Assembly: GCF_050003625.1 (NCBI RefSeq)
Contig: NC_134399.1
Span: 150,716,473 to 150,780,472, forward strand
Direction of reading: 5' to 3'
DNA length: 64,000 bases
From: Haematobia irritans
Lineage: Eukaryota > Arthropoda > Insecta > Diptera > Muscidae
Below the pieces are notes generated by a model. It was not told where the DNA came from. It was given only the letters and a program-made list of their open reading frames with translations, and did no database searches. The position numbers were made by a program, and so were the translations under genes. Each line of letters opens with the position of its first letter. Within the stretch, counting starts at the first letter, position 1. Below, one piece after another: positions 43,003 to 54,961 of this stretch.

Positions 43003-43568
43003 TTTAGAGAACCCTACTATTTGCCAAAGAATTTACGAATTGTATTTCATCAATTCATTATGATCATCCCCCCTAATGTATAATGCAGAACTCCGATGCA
43101 ATAAAAGTAGACCAATCTAAAGGCTACCTTTCCTCGGAGTTTAACATAAAGTTCAACAAACCTAATGGCATGAACGGCATAAGTTGTCAGGTGCATGCAA
43201 CAGTGATGAATGCATTACACTTTAGATTCAATTACAAAGATACTCTAGACTAATACACTTAAATATTAATTTCAGAAACAACAAAACCAACAAAGGGCTG
43301 TGAAGGGACAAAGTGACGTTTCGTTATCGAAACAATTTATCTAAGTGCGAGTAAGCGAGGTTATTGTGAACAATGTCCTAGTTTCGAAAAGCGAACACAA
43401 AAAAAAAAAGAAACAACAAGTTCAATTACCAGATAATGGTGACATTATTAAGATATTAATTTATGAAATGTTTATGGGATTTTATGTTGAAAGGAAAACA
43501 TTAAATGTCCATGGTGAATTGCAATTTCAATTCATATCTCAATGAAATATATATGAACATAAAAAAAA
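43003..43568. other. No recognised gene
   Basis: Short open frame 43345-43545 has no recognisable motif. No repeat end seen. Confidence 0.35.
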
Positions 43569-43673
43569 ATTCCAGTAGAAATTATGTTTCAAGTAAAAAT
43601 CGTCTACACTTTATTTTAGTGTTGAAAAACATGTCATATTTTTTTAACGATTTTTGCTTTGTAGTCAAGATGA
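43569..43673 (-). repeat. CACTGAAAA MITE fragment
   Basis: TTCCAGTAGAAATTATG, AAAAACATGTCATATTTTTT and TTTGCTTTGTAGTCAAGATG match the MITE centre; cut at 43673 by HINE-A copy 7. Confidence 0.65.
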
Positions 43674-45431
43674 AACAAGTATAAACGGCCGTAAGGTCGG
43701 CCAGGCCGAAGCTTATGTACCCTCCACCATGGATTGCGTAGAAACTTCTACTGAAGCCGATGGCAAGGTATCTTAAAACTTCCCAACAACGTCATATATA
43801 CCACATAGTCCATACGTGGTATATATTAAACTACAAATAAATAAAATTTGGAAACAATTTTCTATAGAAATTAAATTTTGACAAAATTTTCCTTGCGAAA
43901 TAAAATTTTGTCAAAATTATCTATAGAAATAAAATTTTGACAAAATTTTCTATAGAAATAAAATTTTGAAATTTTCTATAGAAATAACATTTTTACAATG
44001 TTTTCTATACAAATAAAATTTTGGTAGATTATTTTTGGCTAGAGTGGCAACCAGATTATGAACCGATATGGACCAATTTTTGTGTGATTGGGTATCGGCT
44101 ATATATAACTATAGACCGATATGGACCAATTTTGGCATGGTTATTAGCGGCCTTATACTAACACCACGTTGTAAATTTCAACCGGATCGGATGAATTTTG
44201 CTCCTTCAAGAGGCTCCGGAGATCAAATCTGGGGAACGGTTTATATGGGGGCTATATATAATTATGGACCGATATGGACCAATTCTTGCGTGTTTGTTAG
44301 AGACCACATTCTAACACCATGTTCCAAATTTCAACCGGATCGGATGAATTTTGCTCCTTCAAGAGGCTCCGGAGGACAAATCTGGGGTCGATTTATATGG
44401 GGGCTATATATAATTATAGACCGATATGGACCAATTCTTGCATGGTTGTTAGAGACCATATACTAACAATACGTACAAAATTTCAACCGGATCGGATGAA
44501 TTTTGCTCCTCTAAGAGACTCCGCAAGACAAATCGGGGGATCGGTTTATATGGGGGCTATATATAATTATGGACCGATGTGTAACAATTTTTGCATGGTT
44601 ATTAGAGACCATATAGCAACACCATGTACCAAATTTCAGCCGGATCGGATGAAATATGCTTCTCTTAGAGGCTCCACAAGCCAAATCTGGGGATCGGTTT
44701 ATATGGGGGCTATATATAATTATGGACCGATGTGGACCAATTTTTGCATGGTTGTTCGAGACCATATACTAACACCATGTACCAAATATAAGCCGGATCG
44801 GATGAAATTTGCTTCTCTTAGAGCAATCGCAAGCCAAATTTGGGGTCCGTTTATATGGGGGCTATATGGACCAATTTTTGCATGGTTGTTATAGACCATA
44901 TACTAACACCATGTACCAAATTTCAGCCTGACCGGATGAAATTTGCTTCTTTTAGAGCAATCTCAAGCCAAATTTGGGGGTCCGTTTATATGGGGGCTAT
45001 ACGTAAAAGTGGACCGATATGGACCCATTTTTGCATGGTTGTTAGAGACCATATACTAACACCATGTACCAAAATTCTGCCTGATCGGATGAAATTTGCT
45101 TCTTTTAGAGCAATCGCAAGCCAAATTTGGGGGTCCGTTTATATGGGGGCTATACGTAAAAGTGGACCGATATGGCCCATTTGCAATACTATCCGACCTA
45201 CATCAATAACAACTACTTGTGCCAAGTTTCAAGTCGATAGCTTGTTTCGTTCGGAAGTTAGCGTGATTTCAACAGACGGACGGACGGACGGAAGGACATG
45301 CTCAGATCGACTTAGAATTTCACCACGACCCAGAATATATATACGTTATGGGGTCTTCGAGCAATATTTCGATGTGTTACAAACGGAATAACAAATTTAA
45401 TATACCCCCATCCTATGGTGGGGGGTATAAA
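43674..45431 (+). mobile_element. HINE-A copy 7
   Basis: The head lacks ~45 bp relative to copy 1; 29-bp array 43825-44020; units at 44251, 44403, 44556 and 44709 (spacing 152-153 bp) and further shortened ones to 45160; terminal block ending GGTGGGGGGTATAAAA. This copy shows the regular 153-bp period best. Confidence 0.88.
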
Positions 45432-45514
45432 ATTCTATCCTTCGTAATGAAATTTTAGACCTATCCTTTATATAATGTATTTTTTACTAAACATTTGTTA
45501 TTAAATTATGAATT

Positions 45515-46930
45515 TTTATACCTCTAGAATTCCAATTTCAAACAAATTTGGTAAAAACTACGAATTCTAGAAGCCCAAGAAGTAAAATCGGGAGATCGGT
45601 CTATATGGGGGCTATACCAAAACATGGACCGATAGGCACCATTTTCGGCACACCTTTTTATGGTCCTGGAATAGCTTTAGATTTCAAATTTCAGGAACAT
45701 AGGACAGTAAATACAGTTTCTAGAAACCCAAGAAATAAAATCGGGAGGTCGGTCTATATGGGTACTATATCAAAACATGAACCGATAGGCAAAATTTTCG
45801 ACAAACCTTTTTATAGTCCTAAAATACCCCTAGATTTTCAATTTCAGGCAAATTGGATAAATACTACGGTTTCTATAAGCCCAAGACCCCAAATCGGGAG
45901 GTCGGTTTATATGGGGACAATATGAAAACTTGGAGCGATATAGCCCATCTTCGAACTTGACCTGCCTGCAAACAAAAAACGAATCTGTGCCAAATTGCTG
46001 GACTATAGCCCCATTATTGAAGGCTGTAACGTGATTACAACAGACAGACAGACGGTCATGCTTATATCGTCTTAGAATTTCTCCCCGATCAAGAACCTAT
46101 AGATTTCAAATTTCAGCAAATTGGATAAAAACTACAGTCAAGAAGGCCAAGAAGTAAAATCGGGAGATCGTTCTATATTGAGGCTACCCCAAAACATGAA
46201 CCGATAGGGACAATTTGCGCCACACCAATTTGTGGTCCTAAAATACCTCTAGATTTCAAATTTCAGGCAAATCGGATTGAAAATACGGTTTCTAGAAACC
46301 CAAGAAGTAAAATGGGGAGATCCGCCTATAGGGGGGTTATACGAAAAACTTGGACGGATAGACACCATTTTCGACACACCTATTTATGGCCCTAAAATAC
46401 TTCTAGATTTCCAATTTCAGACAAATGGGATAAAAACTACGATTTCGAGAACCCAAGAAGTAAAATCGGAGATCGGTCTATATGGGGACTATACCAAAAC
46501 ATGGACCAATGCACCCCTTTTTCGACACACCTATTAATGGTCCTAAAATACCACTAGATTTATAATTTCAAGCAAATCGGATTGAAAATACGGTTTCTAG
46601 AAGCCCAAGACCCCAAATCGGGGGGTGGGTTTATATGGGGGCTATATCAAAATTTGGACCAATATAGCCCATCATCGAACTTGACCTGCCTGCAAACAAA
46701 AAACGGATCTGTGCAGAACAATGCGCCATTATTGAAAGCTGTAGCGTGATTACAACAGACAGTCGGGCAGACAGACAGCCATGGTATATCGTCTTAGAAC
46801 TTCTCCCTGATCAAGAATATATATACTTTATATAGTCGGAAATCGATATTTCGATGTGTTACAAACGGAATGACAAACTTATTATACTATATTATCCTCG
46901 TCATCATTCTATGGTGGTGGGTATAAAAAT
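45515..46930 (+). mobile_element. HINE-C copy 3, with duplicated terminal block
   Basis: HINE-C units from 45515, a first terminal-type block at 45940-46090 (CTTGACCTGCCTGCAAACAA, CGTCTTAGAATTTCTCCCCG) that breaks off before the hairpin, then more units and a second, complete terminal block (46640-46930) ending GGTGGTGGGTATAAAAAT. It looks like two copies fused or an internal duplication. The far end is missing. Confidence 0.75.
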
Positions 46931-47064
46931 TAATGCTTTCCGCAAATCATCACTTTCTTGTACAAAATTTAAAATTTTTAACACGATGAAATAATAAGAT
47001 GTTGTCTGCTCAATGACTTGATATATAACATACTAAATATTTTTCACAGCTGTCATAGCAAATA

Positions 47065-49112
47065 AACAAGTATATACAGCACTAAGTTCGGCGGGCCGAA
47101 TCTTAAATACCCACCACCATGAACCAAATATTAGGATTTTCTTTGAAATTTCAGGAGGGCTTGAGGACTTGAGGACACTTCCCGAATATAAATTTAAAGA
47201 TTTCACCTATGAGGACTATATCAGATTCTGGATTTATAAGAACCATTTTTTGTTTGATTTTTAGAGGAATCATTAACCTCTCGTGTAAGTGTGCAAGAAA
47301 ATTATAAAATAACGTCTTAATTTGAAATCTTAAATCTGTAGAAGTAAAATCTGGAAACTTTACATTGAGTTTCAATCAATTTTCATGATCAGTGCGCCTT
47401 CTACACCCTCAAGAAGTGAAGTAGGTCTATATGGAGGCATTACTAAATGGACCGATAAAAACTTAATCCGATACACGTTTTTGTGAGCCTAAAATACCAC
47501 AATATTTACAATTTCAGGCAAATCAGATAAAAACTTCGGATTCTAGAAGCCCAAGAAGTAAAATCGGGAAATCGGTCTATATGGGGGCTATACCAAAATA
47601 TGGACCGATACTCACCATTTTCGGCACACCTCTTTATGGTCCTAAAATACCTCTAGATTTCCAATTTCAGACAAATTGGATAAAAACTACGGTTTCTATA
47701 AGCACAAGACCCCAAATCGGGAGGTCATTTTATGTGGGGACCATACCAAAACATGGACCGATACTCACAATTTTTGACACACGTATTTGTGGCCCTACAA
47801 TACCTCTAGATTTCCAATTTTAGGTAAATTGAATAAAAACTGCGGTTTCTATAAGCCAAAGAAGTAAAATCGGGAGATCGGTCTATATGGGGGCTGTTCA
47901 CGCACGAATAAGTGTGAACGCCTTTTCGTTATGCGACACCAAATATTGCCTTTAGTTGGCATCCCTAATTGCGTGAACGTTTCGTCCTCCACACCATTGT
48001 TTGCCGCCGTTGGGTGATCCGAAGGGATCACTGTAGTCTAAAGAGAAGAGGAGATGAGATGAGAGAAAGAATAATAGAAGGAGTAGTTAAGAACAAATTA
48101 TCATAGAGCGCGAAGCTCAACCATCGTCGGTGTACGAAAAGTAAAAAACGATCAGTGAAAGTTTGTAAATAATTAGACAGAATAATTCTAATAAGAAATC
48201 GGCAACGACGGCAAACATTAAGTGACAGATATAGTTAGTGTTGGATAAATCATAAATATAAGTGTGAAAGTGTCACAAATAAACCAATTGAATTGCTACA
48301 ATTGAAACATCAAAGATTCTTTTTCTTGTAAGCTTGGCAAGGCAATCGATATTATCTGCCCCGGGGGGCATTTGTGGCTCCAAAAGACTATCACACCAGT
48401 AGTGATCTGCCCCTTCGAGAGTGAATTAATCTTTTGCCCATTACAAATAGTGTTACAACAGAGGAAAGTAAAATCCATTCGGGTATCTCCAAGTGTTGTT
48501 TGACTAAGGCCGGAGAGTTGGGATTAGGCCCCAACAGGGGCTATACCAAAATATGGACCGATACTCACAATTTTTGGCACACGTATTTGTGGTCCTACAA
48601 TACCTCTAGATTTCCAATTTCAGGTAAATTGAATAAAAACTGCGGTTTCTATAATCCCAAGAAATAAAATCTGGAGATCGGTCTATATGGGGGCTATACC
48701 AAAACATGGACCGATACTCACCATTTTTGGCACACCTCTTTATGGTCATAAAATACCTCTAGATTACAAATTTCAGGCAAATTGGATAAGCCAAAGACCC
48801 CAAATCGGGAGGTCGGTTTATATGGGAAGTATATCAAAACCTGGACCGATATAGCCCATCTTCGAACTTGACCTGCCTGCAGACAAAACACGAGTTTGTG
48901 CAAAATTTCAGCACGATTGTTCTTTATTGAAGACGGTAGCGTGATTACAACAGACAGACATATAGACGGACATCGTTATATCGTCTTAGAATTTCTCCCT
49001 AATCAAGAATATATATACTTTATATGGTCGGAAATCGATATTTCGATGTGTTACAAACGGAATGACAAACTTATTATACCCACGTCACCATTCTATGGTG
49101 GTGGGTATAAAA
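47065..49112 (+). mobile_element. HINE-C copy 4 with solo LTR
   Basis: Starts AACAAGTATATACAGCACTA, the HINE-C far end (GGCGGGCCGAATCTTAAATA), a lead region (47150-47450), units from 47480, interrupted by the LTR at 47895-48536, resuming at 48542, and a complete terminal block to 49112. The only copy here showing both HINE-C ends. Confidence 0.85.
47895..48536. mobile_element. Solo LTR with GGGGC target duplication
   Basis: 642 bp starting TGTTCACGCACGAATAAGTG and ending GATTAGGCCCCAACA, thus TGTT...AACA. Flanked by GGGGC at 47890-47894 and 48537-48541; leaving it out restores GGGGGCTATACC of the HINE-C unit. An AATAAA word lies near 48281. A five-base duplication fits BEL/Pao, Copia and some Gypsy elements; no internal region remains, so recombination between two LTRs is inferred. 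Confidence 0.88.
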
Positions 49113-49195
49113 ATAATAAGGGCTCGTTCACAACAAATGTTCCCTATCGTGACATTTATATCTTTACGCTTCATACTGGTAGCTTTGTGGGCAAG

Positions 49196-49450
49196 ATGTA
49201 AAAAGTCGAAAAATTTAAAGACGATTTCGTTAATTTTGAATAATTGACCTTAGCAAAAAAAAATTTGCTTTCACGTAAAGATACCCAGTTTTAAGTCGAA
49301 TCACTTCAATATAAAGACAAAACGACTTCATTGAAAAGTTTATCGACTTCTGGTCAAGGGAAACAACACAGAAAAATTAGTCTTCTATGCTAAACAACAT
49401 TCGCATTCGTACTTTAGGACAGGAAATCGTTGGTCTTATGACATTTTTTT
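49196..49450 (-). repeat. CACTGAAAA MITE fragment
   Basis: AAGATACCCAGTTTTAAGTC, GACTTCATTGAAAAGTTTAT and TAGTCTTCTATGCTAAAC are the inverted left arm of the family; both ends are degraded. Confidence 0.6.
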
Positions 49451-49555
49451 TTTGCTTTGATCTATCTTCAATGTTTACTGTGAAGATATGCCATGCATAA
49501 AGTCATTCATTCTTCGGAAATGAACAGTGCTTGGTATAAACTCGGCAGGCTAGCA

Positions 49556-50130
49556 GGCTATTATAAGTTAATGTATATGTTTGCAACACCCAGAAGGAGA
49601 TCACATAGGCACATATTGTCTTTGGCAATAATGCTCAGAGACGGCCCTTGAGTCGATGTAGTCATGTCCGTCCGTCTGTCTATGAACACATATTTGTAAT
49701 CAAAATCTAAGTCGCAATTTAATTCCAATCGACTTCAAATTTGACATAAGAATGTGATATGGGTTAGAAAAGAACGCGATTGATTTTGGAAGAAATCTGT
49801 TTCGATTTAGATATAGCTCCCATATATATCTTTCACCCGATATGCACTTATATGCCCCAGAAGCCAGACCTTTACCTTAATATATATATATTTCGGTCGA
49901 TTTACACTCATTTAGCCACAGAGGCCAAAAGTTTACTCCGTATTACTTGAAACTCTCCACAGGGAGTAGAATTGAGGTTCTGGATATACATGGCAATTTT
50001 GGTTGGGATCGGAATTAGATTTAGCTCCCATATATATTTCTTTCGATTTTCCCTCATATGACCACAGAGGTCAAAGTTGTAATCCGACTTACGTAAAATA
50101 TTCGATGGTGCAAATTGAATTAAATATGTT
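49556..50130 (-). mobile_element. HINE-B copy 3, partial
   Basis: TATTATAAGTTAATGTATAT, GTTTGCAACACCCAGAAGGA and CATGTCCGTCCGTCTGTC, then about two units (TAGATATAGCTCCCATATAT). The hairpin side is cut and the far end absent. Confidence 0.75.
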
Positions 50131-50900
50131 ATAACCACCCTTTAATGGAATAATTTTTGTTCAAATGGACGAAACATAAAGAAAATGCGCCAATCAATTA
50201 ATTACAAGTTGTTCTCTTCTCCCATTTTCCCATCCATACTTGTCGTTTAATAATAAAAAATATTTTAAAAATGCATTAAGCCTGTATACTGCATATGGAT
50301 TTCATTCATTTTCAATTTGCTTGAAAATGAGCCTTTCCTTCCTTTTCACAGTTCTCCATATACGTTTGGACCATTTTGTAGAATTTTTTCTTTTCAATTA
50401 CATGTCCTTAATTCTTATAAAGCTCACAATGTGCAAATATTTCCTTACAATTTAAGGTTGTCGTGCATTATTATTATTGTGATTACGGATATTATTCTTA
50501 TGTAGTCTTATGGTTGTATACGGCGATGTCAGCCCAATGCCATGTTGTTAATGGAGTCAATATTTGTCTGGAATGTTTACCCGAGTATTTTCGTCCTCGC
50601 GTAAAATACCTACAAAAAATTAACAACACCGGGGATGTATGAATGTGCTCTTCTTTAGTTTTATGCCGTTTTTCACAGCACCGTACAATTTTTTAAATAC
50701 GTGTTCGGATCATTGATGTCCTTGTATCTGGATTCAACATTAAGATTGTAAGGCATTGCCCAGAACAACTGTGACAAACCTGAATATATTGAGGATGTAG
50801 GCAGTGAACGACTGTTGCAGACATAATTTAAAATGCTATGGAATATATTTTTTTTCATTTTACACCACTATAGGGCCAAAGTATACAGAATAATATTGAT
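50131..50900. other. No recognised gene
   Basis: No repeat family of the window recognised; AT-rich. Possibly unique host DNA. Confidence 0.35.
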
Positions 50901-52865
50901 ATCTTAACTTTGTCATTCCGTTTGTAACACATCGAAATATTGCTCTAAGACCCCATAAAGTATATATATTCTGGGTCATGGTGAAATTCTGAGTCGATCT
51001 AAGCATGTCCGTCCGTCCGCCTGTTGAAATCACGCTAACTTCCGAACGAAACAAGCTGTCGACTTGAAACTTGGCACAAGTAGCTGTTATTGATGTAGGT
51101 CAGATGGCATTGAAAATGGGCCATATCGGACCACTTTTACGTATAGCCCCCATATAAACCGACGCTCAGATTTGGCTTGCGGAGCCATGCAGAAACTGGT
51201 CCAAATCGGCCCATAATTATATATGTTATAGCCCCCATATAAACCGATCCCCTGATTTGCCTCGCGGAGCCTATTGGATGAGCAAAATTTATCCGATCCG
51301 GTTGAAATTTGGTACATAATGTTGGTATATGGTCTCTAACAACCATGCAAAAATTGGTCCATATCGGTCCTTAATTATATATAGCCCCCATATAAGCCGA
51401 TTCCCAGATTTGGCTTGTGGAACCTCTAAGAGAAGCATATTTCATCCGATCCGGCTGAAATTTGGTACATGGTGTTGGTATATGGTCTCTAACAATCGTG
51501 CATAAATTGTTCCACATCGGTCCATAATTATATATAGCCCTCATATAAACCGATCCCCAGATTTGGCTTGCGGAGCCTTAAAGAGAAGCAAATTTCATCC
51601 GATCCGGCTGAAATTTGGTACATGATGTTGGTATATGGTCTCTAACAACCATGCAAAAATTGGTCCACATCGGTCCATAATTATATATAGACCCCATATA
51701 AACCGATCCCCAGATTTGGCTTGCGGAGCCTTAAAGAGAAGCAAATTTCATCCGATCCGGCTGAAATTTGGTACATGATGTTGGTATATGGTCTCTAACA
51801 ACCATGCAAAAATTGGTCCACATCGGTCCATAATTATATATAGACCCCATATAAACCGATCTACAGATTTGGCTTGCGAAGCCTCAAAGAGAAGCAAATT
51901 TCATCCAATCCGGTTGTAATTTTGAACATGGTGTTAGTATATGATCTTTAACAACCGTGCCAGAATTGGTCCATATCGGTCCATAATTATATATAGCCCC
52001 CATATAAAACGTTCTCCAGATTTGGCTTACGAAGCCTCAAAGAGAAGCAAATTTCATCCGATCCGGCTGAAATTTGGTACATGATGTTGGTATATGGTCT
52101 CTAACAACCATGCAAAAATTGGTACACATCGGTTCATAATTATATATAGCCCCCATATAAGCCGATCCCCAGATTTGGCTTGCGAAGTCTCCAAGAGAAG
52201 CAAATTTCATCCAATCCGGTTGTAATTTTGAACATGGTGTTAGTATATGATCTTTAACAACCGTGCCAGAATTGGTCCATATCGGTCCATAAATATATAT
52301 AGCCCCCATATAAAACATTCTCCAAAATTCATCCGATCCGGTTCAAATTAGGAACGTGGTGTTAGTATATGGTCGCTAACAACCATACCAAAATTGGTCC
52401 AATCACACAAAAATTCGTCCATATCGGTTCATAATCATGGTTGCTACTAGAGCCAAAAATAATCTACCAAATTTTTATTTCTGGAGAAAATTTTGTTAAA
52501 ATTTTATTCGGTTCATAATAAAATGTTCATCATTGTCAAAATTGTATTTCTATAGAAAATTTTGTTCAAATTTTATTCAGTTCATAATCATGGTTGCCAC
52601 TCGAGCCAAAAATAATCTACCAAGAATTTATTTCTATAGAATATTTTGTCAAATGTTTATTTCTATAGAAAATTTTTTTTAAATTTTATTTCTGTAGAAA
52701 TTTTTGTCAACATTTTCTTTCTATAGAAAATTTTGTCAAAATTTTTATTTCTATAGAAAATTTTGTGAAAATTTTATTTCTGTAGAAAATTTTGTCAAAA
52801 TTTTATGTCTACTTTGTCAAACTGAATTATATACGTATTGGATCGATCTTTTTTGATTTAATATA

Positions 52866-53635
52866 AAGGGTGATTCTTTTGAGGTTAGGATTTTCATGCA
52901 TTAGTATTTGACAGATCACGTGGGATTTCAGACATGCTGTCAAAGAGAAAGATGCTCAGTATGCTTTGACATTTCATCATGAATAGACTTACTAACGAGC
53001 AACGCTTGCAATTTCAGTGAATGGGCCCTAGAAAAGTTGGCAGAAAATCCGCTTTTTTATCGACAAATTTTGTTCAGCGATGAGGCTCATTTCTGGTTGA
53101 ATGGCTACGTAAATAAGCAAAATTGCCGCATTTGGAGTGAAGAGCAACCAGAAGCCGTTCAAGAACTGCCCATGCATCCCGAAAAATGCACTGTTTGGTG
53201 TGGTTTGTACGCTGGTGGAATCATTGGACCGTATTTTTTCAAAGATGCTGTTGGACGCAACGTTACGGTGAATGGCGATCGCTATCGTTCGATGCTAACA
53301 AACTTTTTGTTGCCAAAAATGGAAGAACTGAACTTGGTTGACATGTGGTTTCAACAAGATGGCGCTACATGCCACACAGCTCGCGATTCTATGGCCATTT
53401 TGAGGGAAAACTTCGGAGAACAATTCATCTCAAGAAATGGACCGGTAAGTTGGCCACCAAGATCATGCGATTTGACGCCTTTAGACTATTTTTTGTGGGG
53501 CTACGTCAAGTCTAAAGTCTACAGAAATAAGCCAGCAACTATTCCAGCTTTGGAAGACAACATTTCCGAAGAAATTCGGGCTATTCCGGCCGAAATGCTC
53601 AAAAAAGTTGCCCAAAATTGGACTTTCCGAATGGA
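52866..53635 (+). mobile_element. DD41D derivative, copy c
   Basis: 5' end AAGGGTGATTCTTTTGAGG after TA (52864-52865). Its 3' part is cut at 53635 (...TTTCCGAATGGA) where copy d begins in opposite orientation, so the 3' terminal repeat is missing. Confidence 0.88.
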
Positions 53636-53705
53636 AGAGCTTGATAACTTTTTAAAAAAAAAAAAACGCATAAAATTTGCAAAATCTCATCGGTTCTTTA
53701 TTTGA
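53037..53705 (+). pseudogene. DD41D transposase domain, copy c
   Basis: The natural ATG at 52980 reads a short LTNEQRLQ peptide and then a stop, because this copy has a different deletion junction; the catalytic frame opens inside, with a first Met at 53037. FSDEAHFW, QQDGATCHTA and TPLDYFLWGY are intact. The last residues (EELDNFLKKKK...) come from reading into copy d. Not expected to make a normal protein. Confidence 0.83.
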
Positions 53706-54555
53706 AACGTTAGATTGGTCCATGACATTTACTTTTTGAAGATAATTTCATTTAAATGTTGACCGCGGCTGCGTCTTAGGTGGTCCATTCGGAAAGTCCA
53801 ATTTTGGGCAACTTTTTCGAGCATTTCGGCCGGAATAGCCCGAATTTCTTCGGAAATGTTGTCTTCCAAAGCTGGAATAGTTGCTGGCTTATTTCTGTAG
53901 ACTTTAGACTTGACGTAGCCCCACAAAAAATAGTCTAAAGGCGTCAAATCGCATGATCTTGGTGGCCAACTTACCGGTCCATTTCTTGAGATGAATTGTT
54001 CTCCGAAGTTTTCCCTCAAAATGGCCATAGAATCGCGAGCTGTGTGGCATGTAGCGCCATCTTGTTGAAACCACATGTCAACCAAGTTCAGTTCTTCCAT
54101 TTTTGGCAACAAAAAGTTTGTTAGCATCGAACGATAGCGATCGCCATTCACCGTAACGTTGCGTCCAACAGCATCTTTGAAAAAATACGGTCCAATGATT
54201 CCACCAGCGTACAAACCACACCAAACAGTGCATTTTTCGGGATGCATGGGCAGTTCTTGAACGGCTTCTGGTTGCTCTTCACTCCAAATGCGGCAATTTT
54301 GCTTATTTACGTAGCCATTCAACCAGAAATGAGCCTCATCGCTGAACAAAATTTGTCGATAAAAAAGCGGATTTTCTGCCAACTTTTCTAGGGCCCATTC
54401 ACTGAAAATTCGACATTGTGGCTCGTTAGTAAGTCTACTCATGATGAAATGTCAAAGCATACTGAGCATCTTTCTCTTTGACACCATGTCTGAAATCCCA
54501 CGTGATCTGTCAAATACTAATGCATGAAAATCCTAACCTCAAAAGAATCACCCTT
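53636..54555 (-). mobile_element. DD41D derivative, copy d
   Basis: Inverted copy with the 5' end at 54555 (CCTCAAAAGAATCACCCTT) followed by TA (54556-54557). Its outer 3' ~16 bp are lost at the junction with copy c. Copies c and d therefore form a 1,690-bp unit with two identical 5' ends facing outward. Confidence 0.9.
53729..54442 (-). CDS. DD41D transposase catalytic domain, intact ORF
   Basis: 237 residues, uninterrupted. It starts MSRLTNEPQCRIFSEWALEK, goes at once into FSDEAHFWLNGYVNK (Asp 1), then PMHPEKCTVWCGLYAGGIIG, QQDGATCHTARDSM (Asp 2), SWPPRSCDLTPLDYF (Asp 3; 41 residues after Asp 2) and ends SRGQHLNEIIFKK. The helix-turn-helix DNA-binding region expected at the N-terminus (roughly 140 residues in full-length relatives, from my knowledge of the family) is deleted in frame. 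The product could dimerise or interfere with transposition but should not recognise ends by itself; this is inference. Confidence 0.85.
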   Translation of the reverse strand: MSRLTNEPQCRIFSEWALEKLAENPLFYRQILFSDEAHFWLNGYVNKQNCRIWSEEQPEAVQELPMHPEKCTVWCGLYAGGIIGPYFFKDAVGRNVTVNGDRYRSMLTNFLLPKMEELNLVDMWFQQDGATCHTARDSMAILRENFGEQFISRNGPVSWPPRSCDLTPLDYFLWGYVKSKVYRNKPATIPALEDNISEEIRAIPAEMLEKVAQNWTFRMDHLRRSRGQHLNEIIFKK

Positions 54556-54752
54556 TACCACGTATGGACTTACATACAATTTAGAAGATGGTGTTAGGAG
54601 GTTTTAAGATGCCTTGCCATCGGCAAGCGTTACCGCAACTTAAGTAATTCGATTGTGGATGGCAGTGTTTAGAAGAAGTTTCTACGCAATCCATGATGGA
54701 GGGTACATAAACTTCGGCCTGGCCGAACTTACGGCCTTATATACTTGTTTTG

Positions 54753-54957
54753 TTTAATATATACCCCGTATTGACTAACTTACAATTTAGAAAACGATGT
54801 TAAGAAGTTTTAAGATACCTTGCCATCGACAAGTGTTACCGCAACCCAAGTAATTCGATTGTGGATGGCAGTCTTTAGTTGAAGTTTCTATGCAATCCAT
54901 GGTGGAGGGTACATAAGATTCGGCTTGGCCGAACTTACGGCCGTGTATATACTTGTT
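54753..54957 (-). mobile_element. HINE-A head fragment, tandem to copy 8
   Basis: A second head segment (CATCGACAAGTGTTACCGCA to GGCCGTGTATATACTTGTT) directly follows the head of copy 8 in the same orientation. No array or terminal block is attached. Confidence 0.8.
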
Positions 54958-54961
54958 CAGC

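Larger units (their letters stand above)
50905..54752 (-). mobile_element. HINE-A copy 8 with nested DD41D composite
   Basis: Starts without the hairpin (AACTTTGTCATTCCGTTTGT), terminal block, about nine 153-bp units (51090-52390), 29-bp array (52465-52815), then the DD41D composite (52866-54555) inserted at a TA in the TTAATATATACCACG head segment, and the rest of the head to 54752 (CTTATATACTTGTTTT). Confidence 0.83.
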
